From positions 1 through 36,720 of the forward strand of contig JACQCV010000033.1 in the NCBI GenBank assembly GCA_016201465.1: a DNA stretch of 36,720 nt, given 5' to 3'. Shown here one piece after another: positions 27,082-34,914 of the stretch. Source of the stretch: Candidatus Vogelbacteria bacterium. Lineage in GTDB: Bacteria > Patescibacteriota > Minisyncoccia > Phycocordibacterales > UBA12445. Positions within the stretch are counted from its first letter, which is position 1. Each line of letters begins with the position of its first letter. The notes beneath the pieces were generated by a model. That model ran no database searches. It saw nothing but the letters and a program-made list of their open reading frames with translations, and had not been told where the DNA came from. Position numbers and translations under genes: made by a program.

Positions 27082-27097
27082 TTCTAAATATTATCAC

Positions 27098-27793
27098 TTA
27101 TGTACTCCCTGGGCAAATAAAGGCCACATATTCAAAGATCATCTTCACCGCCGGAGACGAGTCGTCTAAATACTTTTTAACCCCCAAAAGCTCAACTAAA
27201 AAATTTCCAACACCGACTCCCTGAGATTCATCCAGATTACTCAATTTGGAAGCAAAAATCTTCTCTAACTGACCAAAGATATCTTTTACCAAATGTTTAA
27301 CGTGGATCGTTTCATCGTCGCCGTCATTTGCTTTCAAAAAATTTTCAATCATTATCAACCTATCTGGCAAACTTACAGAAATAAACTTTTGACAAAAAAG
27401 AACAGCGTCGTCAAAGTCTGATTTACTCCCAGAGATTATTGAAAGTCTCGACAGTAATGTTGGCAAAAAAATACTCGACGAAGGCACGACCACAAAGACA
27501 TGATTGCCGACAAGTGGTTCTTCCAATACTTTTAGTAATTTGTTTTGAGCTTCAGGAGTGAATGATTGACCCACTAAAATAAAGAAACGCTTACCGCCAC
27601 CAAACGACATCGTTGATTGTTTGGAAATGAATAGCTCACTATCAGCAACAGTAAAATTTGATCTAACACACTCAAAATAATCTGTATAACTAACAGCTGG
27701 CACTCCAACCAGCTTCTCTATATTCTCCCGTAAGAATCTTAAATTAGTATCTAAATCGCCCTCGTACAAATATGCATGATGCGAGAAATTCAT
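27098..27793 (-). CDS. DNA polymerase III delta'-like subunit
   Basis: ILVGQSFTPEAQNKLLKVLEEPLVGNHVFVVVPSSSIFLPTLLSR clamp-loader pattern. Confidence 0.75.
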   Translation of the reverse strand: MNFSHHAYLYEGDLDTNLRFLRENIEKLVGVPAVSYTDYFECVRSNFTVADSELFISKQSTMSFGGGKRFFILVGQSFTPEAQNKLLKVLEEPLVGNHVFVVVPSSSIFLPTLLSRLSIISGSKSDFDDAVLFCQKFISVSLPDRLIMIENFLKANDGDDETIHVKHLVKDIFGQLEKIFASKLSNLDESQGVGVGNFLVELLGVKKYLDDSSPAVKMIFEYVAFICPGST

Positions 27794-27796
27794 TTA

Positions 27797-28810
27797 TTAT
27801 CTCTTCGAAATAATAGATTTTTTATATACATCTAAATGTTCAAGCGCCACACCGGTTCCCTTCACCACACAAAAAAGGGCATCATCCGCGAGTGTAGCCC
27901 TAACTCCAGTCTTTCTGTAAACTAGTTCTGGCACTCCACGCCACATAGAAGATCCACCAGTCATTGTTATCCCTTTATCAATAATATCTGCCGACAGTTC
28001 CGGTGGCGTATTTTGTAAGACTTCTTTTATGGCCTTTACAATCAGCCGCAGTTCGTTACCAATCGCCTTAACTATCTCATTGCTATTTATATTGGCAGTT
28101 CGAGGTAATCCACTCATAAAGTCTCTACCCTTAATAATCAAATTTAACTCTTCCTCCATTGGAACAGCCGTGCCAATCTTTATTTTTATCTCCTCAGCCA
28201 TTTGATCTCCTATTGCCAAGTTAAAGGTCTTCTTAATATAATCAGCGATTGCTTGATCAATCTTATTGCCAGCACATTTCACCGAAGTAGAAGCCACAAT
28301 CCCACCAAGTGAAATAACCGCGACATCTGTTGTACCTCCTCCAATATCAACAACCATGTATCCTCTCGCCTCGTGAATTGGGATACCAGCGCCTATCGCA
28401 GCCAAGATTGGCTCCTTCACTACAAAAGCGCTCTTTGCACCAGCTTTAATTGCCGACTCAATAACAGCCCTCCTTTCTGTCGACGTAACTCCGGCCGGCA
28501 CCGACACCATAACCTCAGGCTTAAAAATATCCCATTTCTTAAGAGCCTTATTTATGTAGTAACGAAGCATCGCCTCCGTTACTCTATAATCGGAAATTAC
28601 TCCGTCTCTCATGGGTCTATAAGCAACAATACTGTCCGGTGTTTTGCCTATCATATCCTTAGCGTCATTACCGACAGCCAAAATTCGATTATCCATTTCA
28701 GAAACTGCCACCACTGAAGGTTCATTCAAGACAATGCCACGACCAGGTACAAAAACCAGCGTATTAGCAGTCCCCAAATCTATACCAAGTTTTGTGGTGA
28801 AAAAACTCAT
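27797..28810 (-). CDS. mreB: MreB/actin-like protein (copy 2)
   Basis: LGIDLGTANTLVFVPGRGIVLNEPSVVAVS, VDIGGGTTDVAVISLGGIV, MTGGSSMWRGV. Confidence 0.95.
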   Translation of the reverse strand: MSFFTTKLGIDLGTANTLVFVPGRGIVLNEPSVVAVSEMDNRILAVGNDAKDMIGKTPDSIVAYRPMRDGVISDYRVTEAMLRYYINKALKKWDIFKPEVMVSVPAGVTSTERRAVIESAIKAGAKSAFVVKEPILAAIGAGIPIHEARGYMVVDIGGGTTDVAVISLGGIVASTSVKCAGNKIDQAIADYIKKTFNLAIGDQMAEEIKIKIGTAVPMEEELNLIIKGRDFMSGLPRTANINSNEIVKAIGNELRLIVKAIKEVLQNTPPELSADIIDKGITMTGGSSMWRGVPELVYRKTGVRATLADDALFCVVKGTGVALEHLDVYKKSIISKR

Positions 28811-30103
28811 TTATATTTTCTGTCTAACTATATCTACACCCACACACCTAAGTCTTTCTTCAATATTTGCATATCCGCGATCTATATAATGGACATTATG
28901 TATTATTGACTGGCCGTTAGCAATAATGGCTGCGATGATGAACGCTAAACCCGCACGAATATCTGGACTCTCAACCTCCCGCCCCCTAAGCAGTGACGGA
29001 CCCTTTATGGTCGCTCGATGCGGATCCCACAGTCTAATATCCGCGCCCATTCTGATCAGTTCATTTACGAAATTTAATCGACCTTCAAAGATAGTTTCAA
29101 ATACCAACGCCTCACCCAAAGCTTGGGATAAAAATACCACCATCGGAGCCTGCAGATCTGTGGGAAAACCAGGATATTCGTGAGTCTTTATATCAGCAGT
29201 TTTGTAGTTCTCAAAATTATTAGCTGAAACAATTATTTTATTATTACCGACATCCATCTTAACGCCACAATGGTTAAGAGTTTCTATAAGCGCCTCGAAA
29301 TCCTCGGGATTACAATTTTTTATCTCCAAATTATCTCCCGCCACAGCTCCAAGAATTAGGAAACTCCCAGCCTCAATCCTGTCTGATGGAGTCATATAGA
29401 ATTTACCCCTCGCAACAAGAGGACCTGTGCCGGCAATCTCAATCGTAGACGTCCCAGCACCCTTGATCTTAGCTCCACATGAATTCAAAAAATCGGCAAA
29501 ACTTTTCGTTTCCGGCTCAAGCGGCGCATTTTTGATAACAGTCTTTCCCTTTGCTAAAACAGCTGCCATCATCAAGGTCTGTGCACCGGTAACACTGGGA
29601 ATTCGCAAAAACAATTTATTACCTCTCAACTTACCTTTTTGTGCGACTACCGAATAGCCTTCGGCACTCTCATCAACTTTGGCTCCAAGCTTTTCAAAAC
29701 CCCTGAGAAATACATCGATGGGCCTGGAACCGATCACGCAGCCTCCAGGATGTGGGAATGAGACCTTACCAAAACGCGCAAGTATTGGGCCAGTTAACAC
29801 AATCGATGCCCGAAATTTTTTGGAAATTTCCTTCGGTAGCTCTGTCGATATTTTCTTCGGCACCTTGACAGCATAAACACCCTTAGACTTTCGGTTAACC
29901 TCTACACCCATAGTCTGAAATATTGTGACCATATTCTTAACATCTTCAATCTCAGGAACATTCTTTAAAACAACCGCATCTTTAAAAAGCAGGCAAAAGG
30001 CAAACGCCTGAAGTGCTGCATTCTTGGCACCATTAATAGAAATTGATCCACTCAACTTCTTCTCCCCCGATAAACCATTAATCACAAAAACTTCCTTTTC
30101 CAT
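28811..30103 (-). CDS. murA: UDP-N-acetylglucosamine 1-carboxyvinyltransferase
   Basis: GSISINGAKNAALQAFA, HPGGCVIGSRPIDVFLRGFEKLGA, YPGFPTDLQAPM; the catalytic-loop region is HPGGCVIG. Confidence 0.95.
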   Translation of the reverse strand: MEKEVFVINGLSGEKKLSGSISINGAKNAALQAFAFCLLFKDAVVLKNVPEIEDVKNMVTIFQTMGVEVNRKSKGVYAVKVPKKISTELPKEISKKFRASIVLTGPILARFGKVSFPHPGGCVIGSRPIDVFLRGFEKLGAKVDESAEGYSVVAQKGKLRGNKLFLRIPSVTGAQTLMMAAVLAKGKTVIKNAPLEPETKSFADFLNSCGAKIKGAGTSTIEIAGTGPLVARGKFYMTPSDRIEAGSFLILGAVAGDNLEIKNCNPEDFEALIETLNHCGVKMDVGNNKIIVSANNFENYKTADIKTHEYPGFPTDLQAPMVVFLSQALGEALVFETIFEGRLNFVNELIRMGADIRLWDPHRATIKGPSLLRGREVESPDIRAGLAFIIAAIIANGQSIIHNVHYIDRGYANIEERLRCVGVDIVRQKI

Positions 30104-30109
30104 AAGCTC

Positions 30110-30137
30110 ATTCTATCTCTTATTTTACTGTTTGCAA
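30110..30137 (-). promoter_or_regulatory. murA operon promoter (leaderless configuration)
   Basis: Minus TTGCAA-16 nt-TAGAAT; -10 ends 6 nt before ATG. Confidence 0.5.
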
Positions 30138-30183
30138 ATTTGACAAAAATTACCCACTCAACTCTGATCGGTACAAGAAAAAT

Positions 30184-30210
30184 CCCCGCACCAATTTACT
30201 TGGCACAAGG
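30184..30210 (-). terminator. Intrinsic terminator of the 30275-30643 gene
   Basis: Minus CCTTGTGCCAA-GTAAA-TTGGTGCGGGG then ATTTTTCTT. Confidence 0.8.
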
Positions 30211-30274
30211 AATATTATTTACTTTTACGAATAGTTTGGCGCTTCCTCTTCATTCATATCGAAAATGTTTTTCA

Positions 30275-30643
30275 CTATTCTGTATCGGTTTCCAAAGCAA
30301 ACAGGATTGCGTCCGTAATAAAGAGATATGTCAGACCGCCGTGGGCATCAGGCACGACGCGAACAATTGAATGATCGGCACTAATCGTCTCTGTCGCATC
30401 GATATGTTCCTGGTAAGGGATACCTCGAATATAAGACCTGCCTCTCTTACCACTAATTGTCAAACAATCATTTTCGACAAAAATACTCACCTCAAACGAC
30501 GAACAGTAATTATCAAACTCAGCCTTAGTAACACACGCTACCTCATCGAGTGTCGGCCAGTAGAATTTGTCGAAAGACACTTTCTTCTCTGGTGCGAACA
30601 AATCACCAGCCACTCGAACGATCCGCTCAATAGTGTAATTCAC
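30275..30643 (-). CDS. Hypothetical protein
   Basis: ORF track; GTG start with AAGGAGGT SD; own terminator. Confidence 0.7.
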   Translation of the reverse strand: MNYTIERIVRVAGDLFAPEKKVSFDKFYWPTLDEVACVTKAEFDNYCSSFEVSIFVENDCLTISGKRGRSYIRGIPYQEHIDATETISADHSIVRVVPDAHGGLTYLFITDAILFALETDTE

Positions 30644-30719
30644 AGTAAACCTCCTTCAGCCACCCTAACAAATAACAAAATTATAAATACTACTATACAG
30701 TCTTTAGAAAAAATAAGAA

Positions 30720-30745
30720 GCCCCGCACCGTTGCCGGTTTGGGGC
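30720..30745 (-). terminator. Intrinsic terminator of the small-gene operon
   Basis: Minus GCCCCAAACCG-GCAA-CGGTGCGGGGC then TTCTTATTTTTTC. Confidence 0.8.
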
Positions 30746-30786
30746 GCGAAAGTCTTTCGACTTGATGCCTATTATAAGTGGTGAAA

Positions 30787-30963
30787 CTACTCAGACTCCT
30801 TCTCAACCTTCCCGCCCTTGCGAAGAGCACTCCAATAGCCGCGTCGATAGCCTTCGTCCAGCATCCGTCGAACATCAACCTCCTTAGTTTCCAGAGGAAA
30901 GTCCATACGCTGATCACCCTGGTTAATCGTCCGATAGTGCCATCGCCGCATCATCATTGCCAT
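30787..30963 (-). CDS. Hypothetical 58-aa protein (not in supplied ORF track)
   Basis: Hand translation MAMMMRRWHYRTINQGDQRMDFPLETKEVDVRRMLDEGYRRGYWSALRKGGKVEKESE*; overlaps the upstream gene end and sits right before the terminator. Confidence 0.6.
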   Translation of the reverse strand: MAMMMRRWHYRTINQGDQRMDFPLETKEVDVRRMLDEGYRRGYWSALRKGGKVEKESE

Positions 30964-31193
30964 TTCATCACTCCTTCGATTCGAACTGCACCCAACTCGT
31001 CCGGATCATTGTTGTATCCCCACTTCGCCCTGCCCAAATCAACAAGCTTCTCGACGTGCTTCTTGACCGTCTGCTGACTTACGCCAGTTTCCTCGGCAAC
31101 CTCCTTGATAGTAAGGCCGCCGTGGAATCTCAATCGTTCAATGAGCATTCCTTCCCAGCCCAACTTCTTGAGCTCAACTACCCAGTGCAGCAT
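30954..31193 (-). CDS. Small helix-turn-helix protein
   Basis: GLTIKEVAEETGVSQQTVKKHVEKLVDLGRAKWGY winged-HTH-like; start MLHWVVELKK from the AGGAGG SD. Confidence 0.7.
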   Translation of the reverse strand: MLHWVVELKKLGWEGMLIERLRFHGGLTIKEVAEETGVSQQTVKKHVEKLVDLGRAKWGYNNDPDELGAVRIEGVMKWQ

Positions 31194-31210
31194 CTGTATA
31201 TCCTCCTGAT

Positions 31211-31477
31211 CTACTCCGGAGAGAAGTCGATCGTGACCGAGCCGAATCGGCCAGGACGCGTAGCATAACCAGTTGCCCTCTTGGCACACGCCTTCTCGGC
31301 ATACAGCCCAATAAGCAGCAGGTTCTCACGCGAGATTGTGTCCAGACAAGTCACTCGAACGAACTGTCCGGTATCCGAGAGACCAACCTTCCCGCCAAGC
31401 CGCTCAATTTGCTCGAGAGGCTCGATGTAGAGATCAGTTCCAAAGCGTTCCATCACAGCCGCCATTCCCAGTTCCAT
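31211..31477 (-). CDS. Hypothetical small protein
   Basis: Start MELGMAAVMERFG preceded by AAGGAGA; in operon. Confidence 0.6.
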   Translation of the reverse strand: MELGMAAVMERFGTDLYIEPLEQIERLGGKVGLSDTGQFVRVTCLDTISRENLLLIGLYAEKACAKRATGYATRPGRFGSVTIDFSPE

Positions 31478-31513
31478 GATCGTTCTCCTTTTTTCCATCG
31501 AAGTTTCCCTGAA

Positions 31514-31708
31514 CTAACCCTTGACCACACAGCTCCTATACCAACCACCACGCCTGAGAGTACTAGCCTTCCATTTCGCACGACCACTCTCCCGCTTGTC
31601 GATAGCTTGTCGTACTCGATCCAGAGACCAGCACAACGGAAGACCAATCGATGTTCTACCATATTGGTAGGTGGAGTAAGACCACTCTCGAAGATAATTC
31701 CCTGCCAT
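31514..31708 (-). CDS. Hypothetical small protein
   Basis: MAGNYLREWSYSTYQYGRT..., SD AAAGGAGACC; in operon. Confidence 0.55.
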   Translation of the reverse strand: MAGNYLREWSYSTYQYGRTSIGLPLCWSLDRVRQAIDKRESGRAKWKASTLRRGGWYRSCVVKG

Positions 31709-31738
31709 TTTCGGTCTCCTTTTGATTGTTGAATTTTT

Positions 31739-32062
31739 TCAGTTACCCTTCATCCAAAGGCTCCAGTTAATTAGAGGCCGCTCCGAACTCATGCGAACCT
31801 CCACATACTTCCGAAGCATGTCGAATTCTTCAGCCTGTAGCTCTAACCAACAGGTTATCGGGAAGGCGTCGCCATTGGTAAGAATCCGATGGACAATCCC
31901 CGTAACTTCCGCCGAGATGAACTCGGAATGATCTGGCAGCCTAATCAGATCAACGAAGTCGCCTTTCGAAATCGTCCGCGAATAGTCATCAATCACCAGA
32001 CCGATTAGTCTCCGATCTTCATTGTTGGCTGACCGAATATTGAACTTAGTCGTCCTGATCAT
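31739..32062 (-). CDS. Hypothetical protein (first gene of small-gene operon)
   Basis: ORF track; SD AAAGGAGA; downstream of strong promoter. Confidence 0.65.
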   Translation of the reverse strand: MIRTTKFNIRSANNEDRRLIGLVIDDYSRTISKGDFVDLIRLPDHSEFISAEVTGIVHRILTNGDAFPITCWLELQAEEFDMLRKYVEVRMSSERPLINWSLWMKGN

Positions 32063-32153
32063 GTAAAATCTCCTTTCTCAGAAAACTACCGTTTCTCTGT
32101 GCTTACGTTTCAATGAACAGTTCTTCAAGCTACACAGCTTGAGTTTCGCAAAG

Positions 32154-32182
32154 AGTGTATCATATTACAAGTCTTTTGTCAA
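32154..32182 (-). promoter_or_regulatory. Promoter of the small-gene operon
   Basis: Minus TTGACA-17 nt-TACACT. Confidence 0.6.
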
Positions 32183-32206
32183 GCATATTTCCCCATCAAA
32201 ATTTGC

Positions 32207-32212
32207 TATAAT
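32207..32212 (+). promoter_or_regulatory. -10 box of the 32219 gene (leaderless configuration)
   Basis: TATAAT then 6 nt (TTATTA) then ATG. Confidence 0.5.
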
Positions 32213-32218
32213 TTATTA

Positions 32219-33475
32219 ATGATTGAACAAAAGAATGGGAAAACAGAAAAACAAGAAAATTTATCAGTACTAGAGTCTAAAGAAATTACGGTAGAAAAAA
32301 GTGGCGACAAAAATATTGCAATACTACAGAACAAACTTGAAAATGGCACACTAGATTTGTTCGACAAAAATTCTGTTACTCTCCTCGCCAGAGTTATGAA
32401 CAACCCGCAAAAAGCTGGATTACTCGAAAGAATCGCAAGGGGTACTGCAACACATGTGGTGGAAAAAATAACCCCAATAGTTAGTGGCATCGCTGGAGTA
32501 GAAATGGGAATCAAAATCGGCCATGATCTGATAAAAAGTGCAGCGATGAAATATATGTCAGGATTCTTGCCAAGTGCTATTGCGAATAAGGAAGCCCATG
32601 AATTCATAAAGGTAGTTACCACAGATCAAACCGCAACTGGAATCAGTGCAGCCTGGGAAGGATTCAAAGAATATGTTGTTAAACCAGCCGCCCAATTATC
32701 TCAAGAGGGGCTATCGAAGACAGCTGAAACCGCCGGACGTGGGACAGACGTGATTATCAGTAAATCAGCAGAAGGTATAGGTCAGGTGGCGCAAATTCCG
32801 ACTGGCGCAATCGGATGGTTAGTTGGGAGCGCCCTTGTTGGAGGAACAATAGGGGTCTATAAAGAGATGCGAGAGGCAAGTAGCTTTGCCCCTCTTGCAA
32901 AGATGATTGAGGAGTCAAAAATAAATCCTGACGCACGACTATCCCTCATTGTCATGGAAAAGAAAATCGTCGAAGATAGAAATATGATGGGTTTTAAATT
33001 AAGCCGCGATGAATGGCTTACCTTTATCAGTTCCGTACGTGATGCCAAAATATCTATCCTTAAAGAAAAAACGGCTTTATCAAAAATCGTAGCTGATCCT
33101 ACCAATTTATATTATAAACAATGGGTAGAAAACCACAGGTCATTAGTAGACTCCATTTGCGACGGTCAAAAAAGAATTGCTGAAACAGACCGACAGATGT
33201 CAACACAAATATTGGCTCAATTTAATAAGAACAAAACTAATATGGTGAATGAATTCAACACAAGCCTTGAAATAGATCTTTCTCCAGTTCAAAAGCAACT
33301 AGCAGGATATCATTCGCTTTCAGATAAGACACTCCGTTATGGCAAAGCCTTTATGGACGGAGCGCTTAACGCCACAGGATTACCGATGTTATGGCGGATA
33401 ACTAAATTTGTAACCAAAGGAACGATAAAAACCGTGGCGGCTGTAGCTTCCGGAGGAACTTCTCTTATTAGTTAA
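32219..33475 (+). CDS. Hypothetical 418-aa protein with hydrophobic segments
   Basis: ORF track; glycine/alanine-rich segments (IGWLVGSALVGGTIGVY); no family recognised. Confidence 0.8.
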   Translation: MIEQKNGKTEKQENLSVLESKEITVEKSGDKNIAILQNKLENGTLDLFDKNSVTLLARVMNNPQKAGLLERIARGTATHVVEKITPIVSGIAGVEMGIKIGHDLIKSAAMKYMSGFLPSAIANKEAHEFIKVVTTDQTATGISAAWEGFKEYVVKPAAQLSQEGLSKTAETAGRGTDVIISKSAEGIGQVAQIPTGAIGWLVGSALVGGTIGVYKEMREASSFAPLAKMIEESKINPDARLSLIVMEKKIVEDRNMMGFKLSRDEWLTFISSVRDAKISILKEKTALSKIVADPTNLYYKQWVENHRSLVDSICDGQKRIAETDRQMSTQILAQFNKNKTNMVNEFNTSLEIDLSPVQKQLAGYHSLSDKTLRYGKAFMDGALNATGLPMLWRITKFVTKGTIKTVAAVASGGTSLIS

Positions 33476-33483
33476 TAAAAATT

Positions 33484-33810
33484 ATGAATAACGAAAATTT
33501 TATTTCAGAATTTTGCGAAGAGATCTTATCAGAAATTGGTGTCACTGCTACTGACGAAGATATTTTTAATAAGATAAAGACTACCCTCGAAGATAGAGTA
33601 AACTCTCGTCTCTTTTTGGAAATTATTAATCTACTTACACCGGAACAAGCGGCCAAGTTAACCGAGGAACTAAATATCAAAAATCCTGAGCCAGCAAAAC
33701 TATTTGAGCGACTTGCGGTTGAAATTCCAAATTTCCAAGGGCTTGTAGCTCAAATATTAACCCATCTGCATAATGAACTAATTTCTGATCTTACCGCCAT
33801 AAAAGCCTAG
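33484..33810 (+). CDS. Small helical protein, possibly DUF5663-like
   Basis: FCEEILSEIG...LEIINLLTPEQAAKLTEELN; family recalled with low certainty. Confidence 0.6.
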   Translation: MNNENFISEFCEEILSEIGVTATDEDIFNKIKTTLEDRVNSRLFLEIINLLTPEQAAKLTEELNIKNPEPAKLFERLAVEIPNFQGLVAQILTHLHNELISDLTAIKA

Positions 33811-33826
33811 GGAATTAGTTATAGAA

Positions 33827-34906
33827 CTAAATTTTAAATTCGATAACATCCCCATCTTGGACAACGTATTCCTTGCCTTCCGTTCGCACCAAACCCTTCT
33901 CGCGTGCTACGCCATATGAACCGGCATTTAGGAGATCCTGCCAATTTATAACCTCGGCGCGAATAAATTTATCTTTGAAGTCTGTATGAATTGCTGTACC
34001 GGCAATCGGCGCAGTTGAATCTCTCTTGATAGTCCAAGCCCTTGTCTCGTCCTCCCCTGTCGTCAGGTAAGTTACCAGGCCAAGAGTTTTATAACTCTCT
34101 TTAATTAATTCGTTTACTCCACTTTCATTCACACCCAACCCAGATCTATATTCTTCCTTTTCCTGATCATTCAACTCTGATAGGTCACGCTCAAGTCCAG
34201 CATCAACAAAAACAAACTGTGCACCTAATTTTTTTATATACTCAATCACATCTTTGGTGTCCACATTTTTACTTCCGCTTTTTTGATTCAAAACATAAAT
34301 AATCGGCTTCACGGTGAGGAGCTGCATATTTTTCAAAATGATTTTTTCATCCACATTAGCGCCCTTCACCACACCAGCTAACTTCTCACTCTCAAGGACA
34401 CCACGCACCTTCTCAAGTAACTCTTTTTCGAGCGCGGCCTCCTTACTCCCTTTCTTCACATCTTTTTCAATCGTTCCAAGTCTTTTTAAAACCGTCTCGA
34501 GGTCAGCCAAAATTAATTCCAGATTTATAACTTCGATATCTCGAACGGGATTTGGTCCGCCATCAACGTGCAAAATATTTGAATCCTCAAACACTCGAAC
34601 AACCTCGGCGATTGCGTCCACTTCTCGAATGTGGGCTAAGAATTTGTTACCCAAACCCTCTCCTTTCGAGGCGCCCTTCACTAATCCTGCAATATCAACA
34701 AACTCAATTGCCGCCGGAATTGTTTTGGCTGACCTCGAGAATTCTGAAAGCCTCCAGATCCTCTCATCCGGCACAGCAACAACCCCGACCGAAGGATCAA
34801 TAGTACAGAAAGGATAGTTCTCGGCCGGAACGCATTTGTTGGTCAGAGCGTTAAACAACGTTGACTTCCCCACATTTGGCAACCCCACAATTCCCATTGA
34901 TAACAT
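33827..34906 (-). CDS. ychF: Ribosome-binding ATPase YchF/OLA1
   Basis: MGIVGLPNVGKSTLFNALT, FCTIDPSVGVVAVPDERI, VDIAGLVKGASKGEGLGNKFL. Confidence 0.97.
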   Translation of the reverse strand: MLSMGIVGLPNVGKSTLFNALTNKCVPAENYPFCTIDPSVGVVAVPDERIWRLSEFSRSAKTIPAAIEFVDIAGLVKGASKGEGLGNKFLAHIREVDAIAEVVRVFEDSNILHVDGGPNPVRDIEVINLELILADLETVLKRLGTIEKDVKKGSKEAALEKELLEKVRGVLESEKLAGVVKGANVDEKIILKNMQLLTVKPIIYVLNQKSGSKNVDTKDVIEYIKKLGAQFVFVDAGLERDLSELNDQEKEEYRSGLGVNESGVNELIKESYKTLGLVTYLTTGEDETRAWTIKRDSTAPIAGTAIHTDFKDKFIRAEVINWQDLLNAGSYGVAREKGLVRTEGKEYVVQDGDVIEFKI

Positions 34907-34914
34907 TTGTATTT

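Noticed and set aside
31453-31662. 69-aa minus ORF overlapping the 31211 and 31514 genes
   Set aside because: Conflicts with two SD-led ORFs in better context
32206-32622. 138-aa minus ORF antisense to the 32219 gene
   Set aside because: Shadow ORF; the + strand gene has a -10 box and a much longer frame
34314-34817. 167-aa + strand ORF antisense to ychF
   Set aside because: Shadow ORF over a highly conserved GTPase
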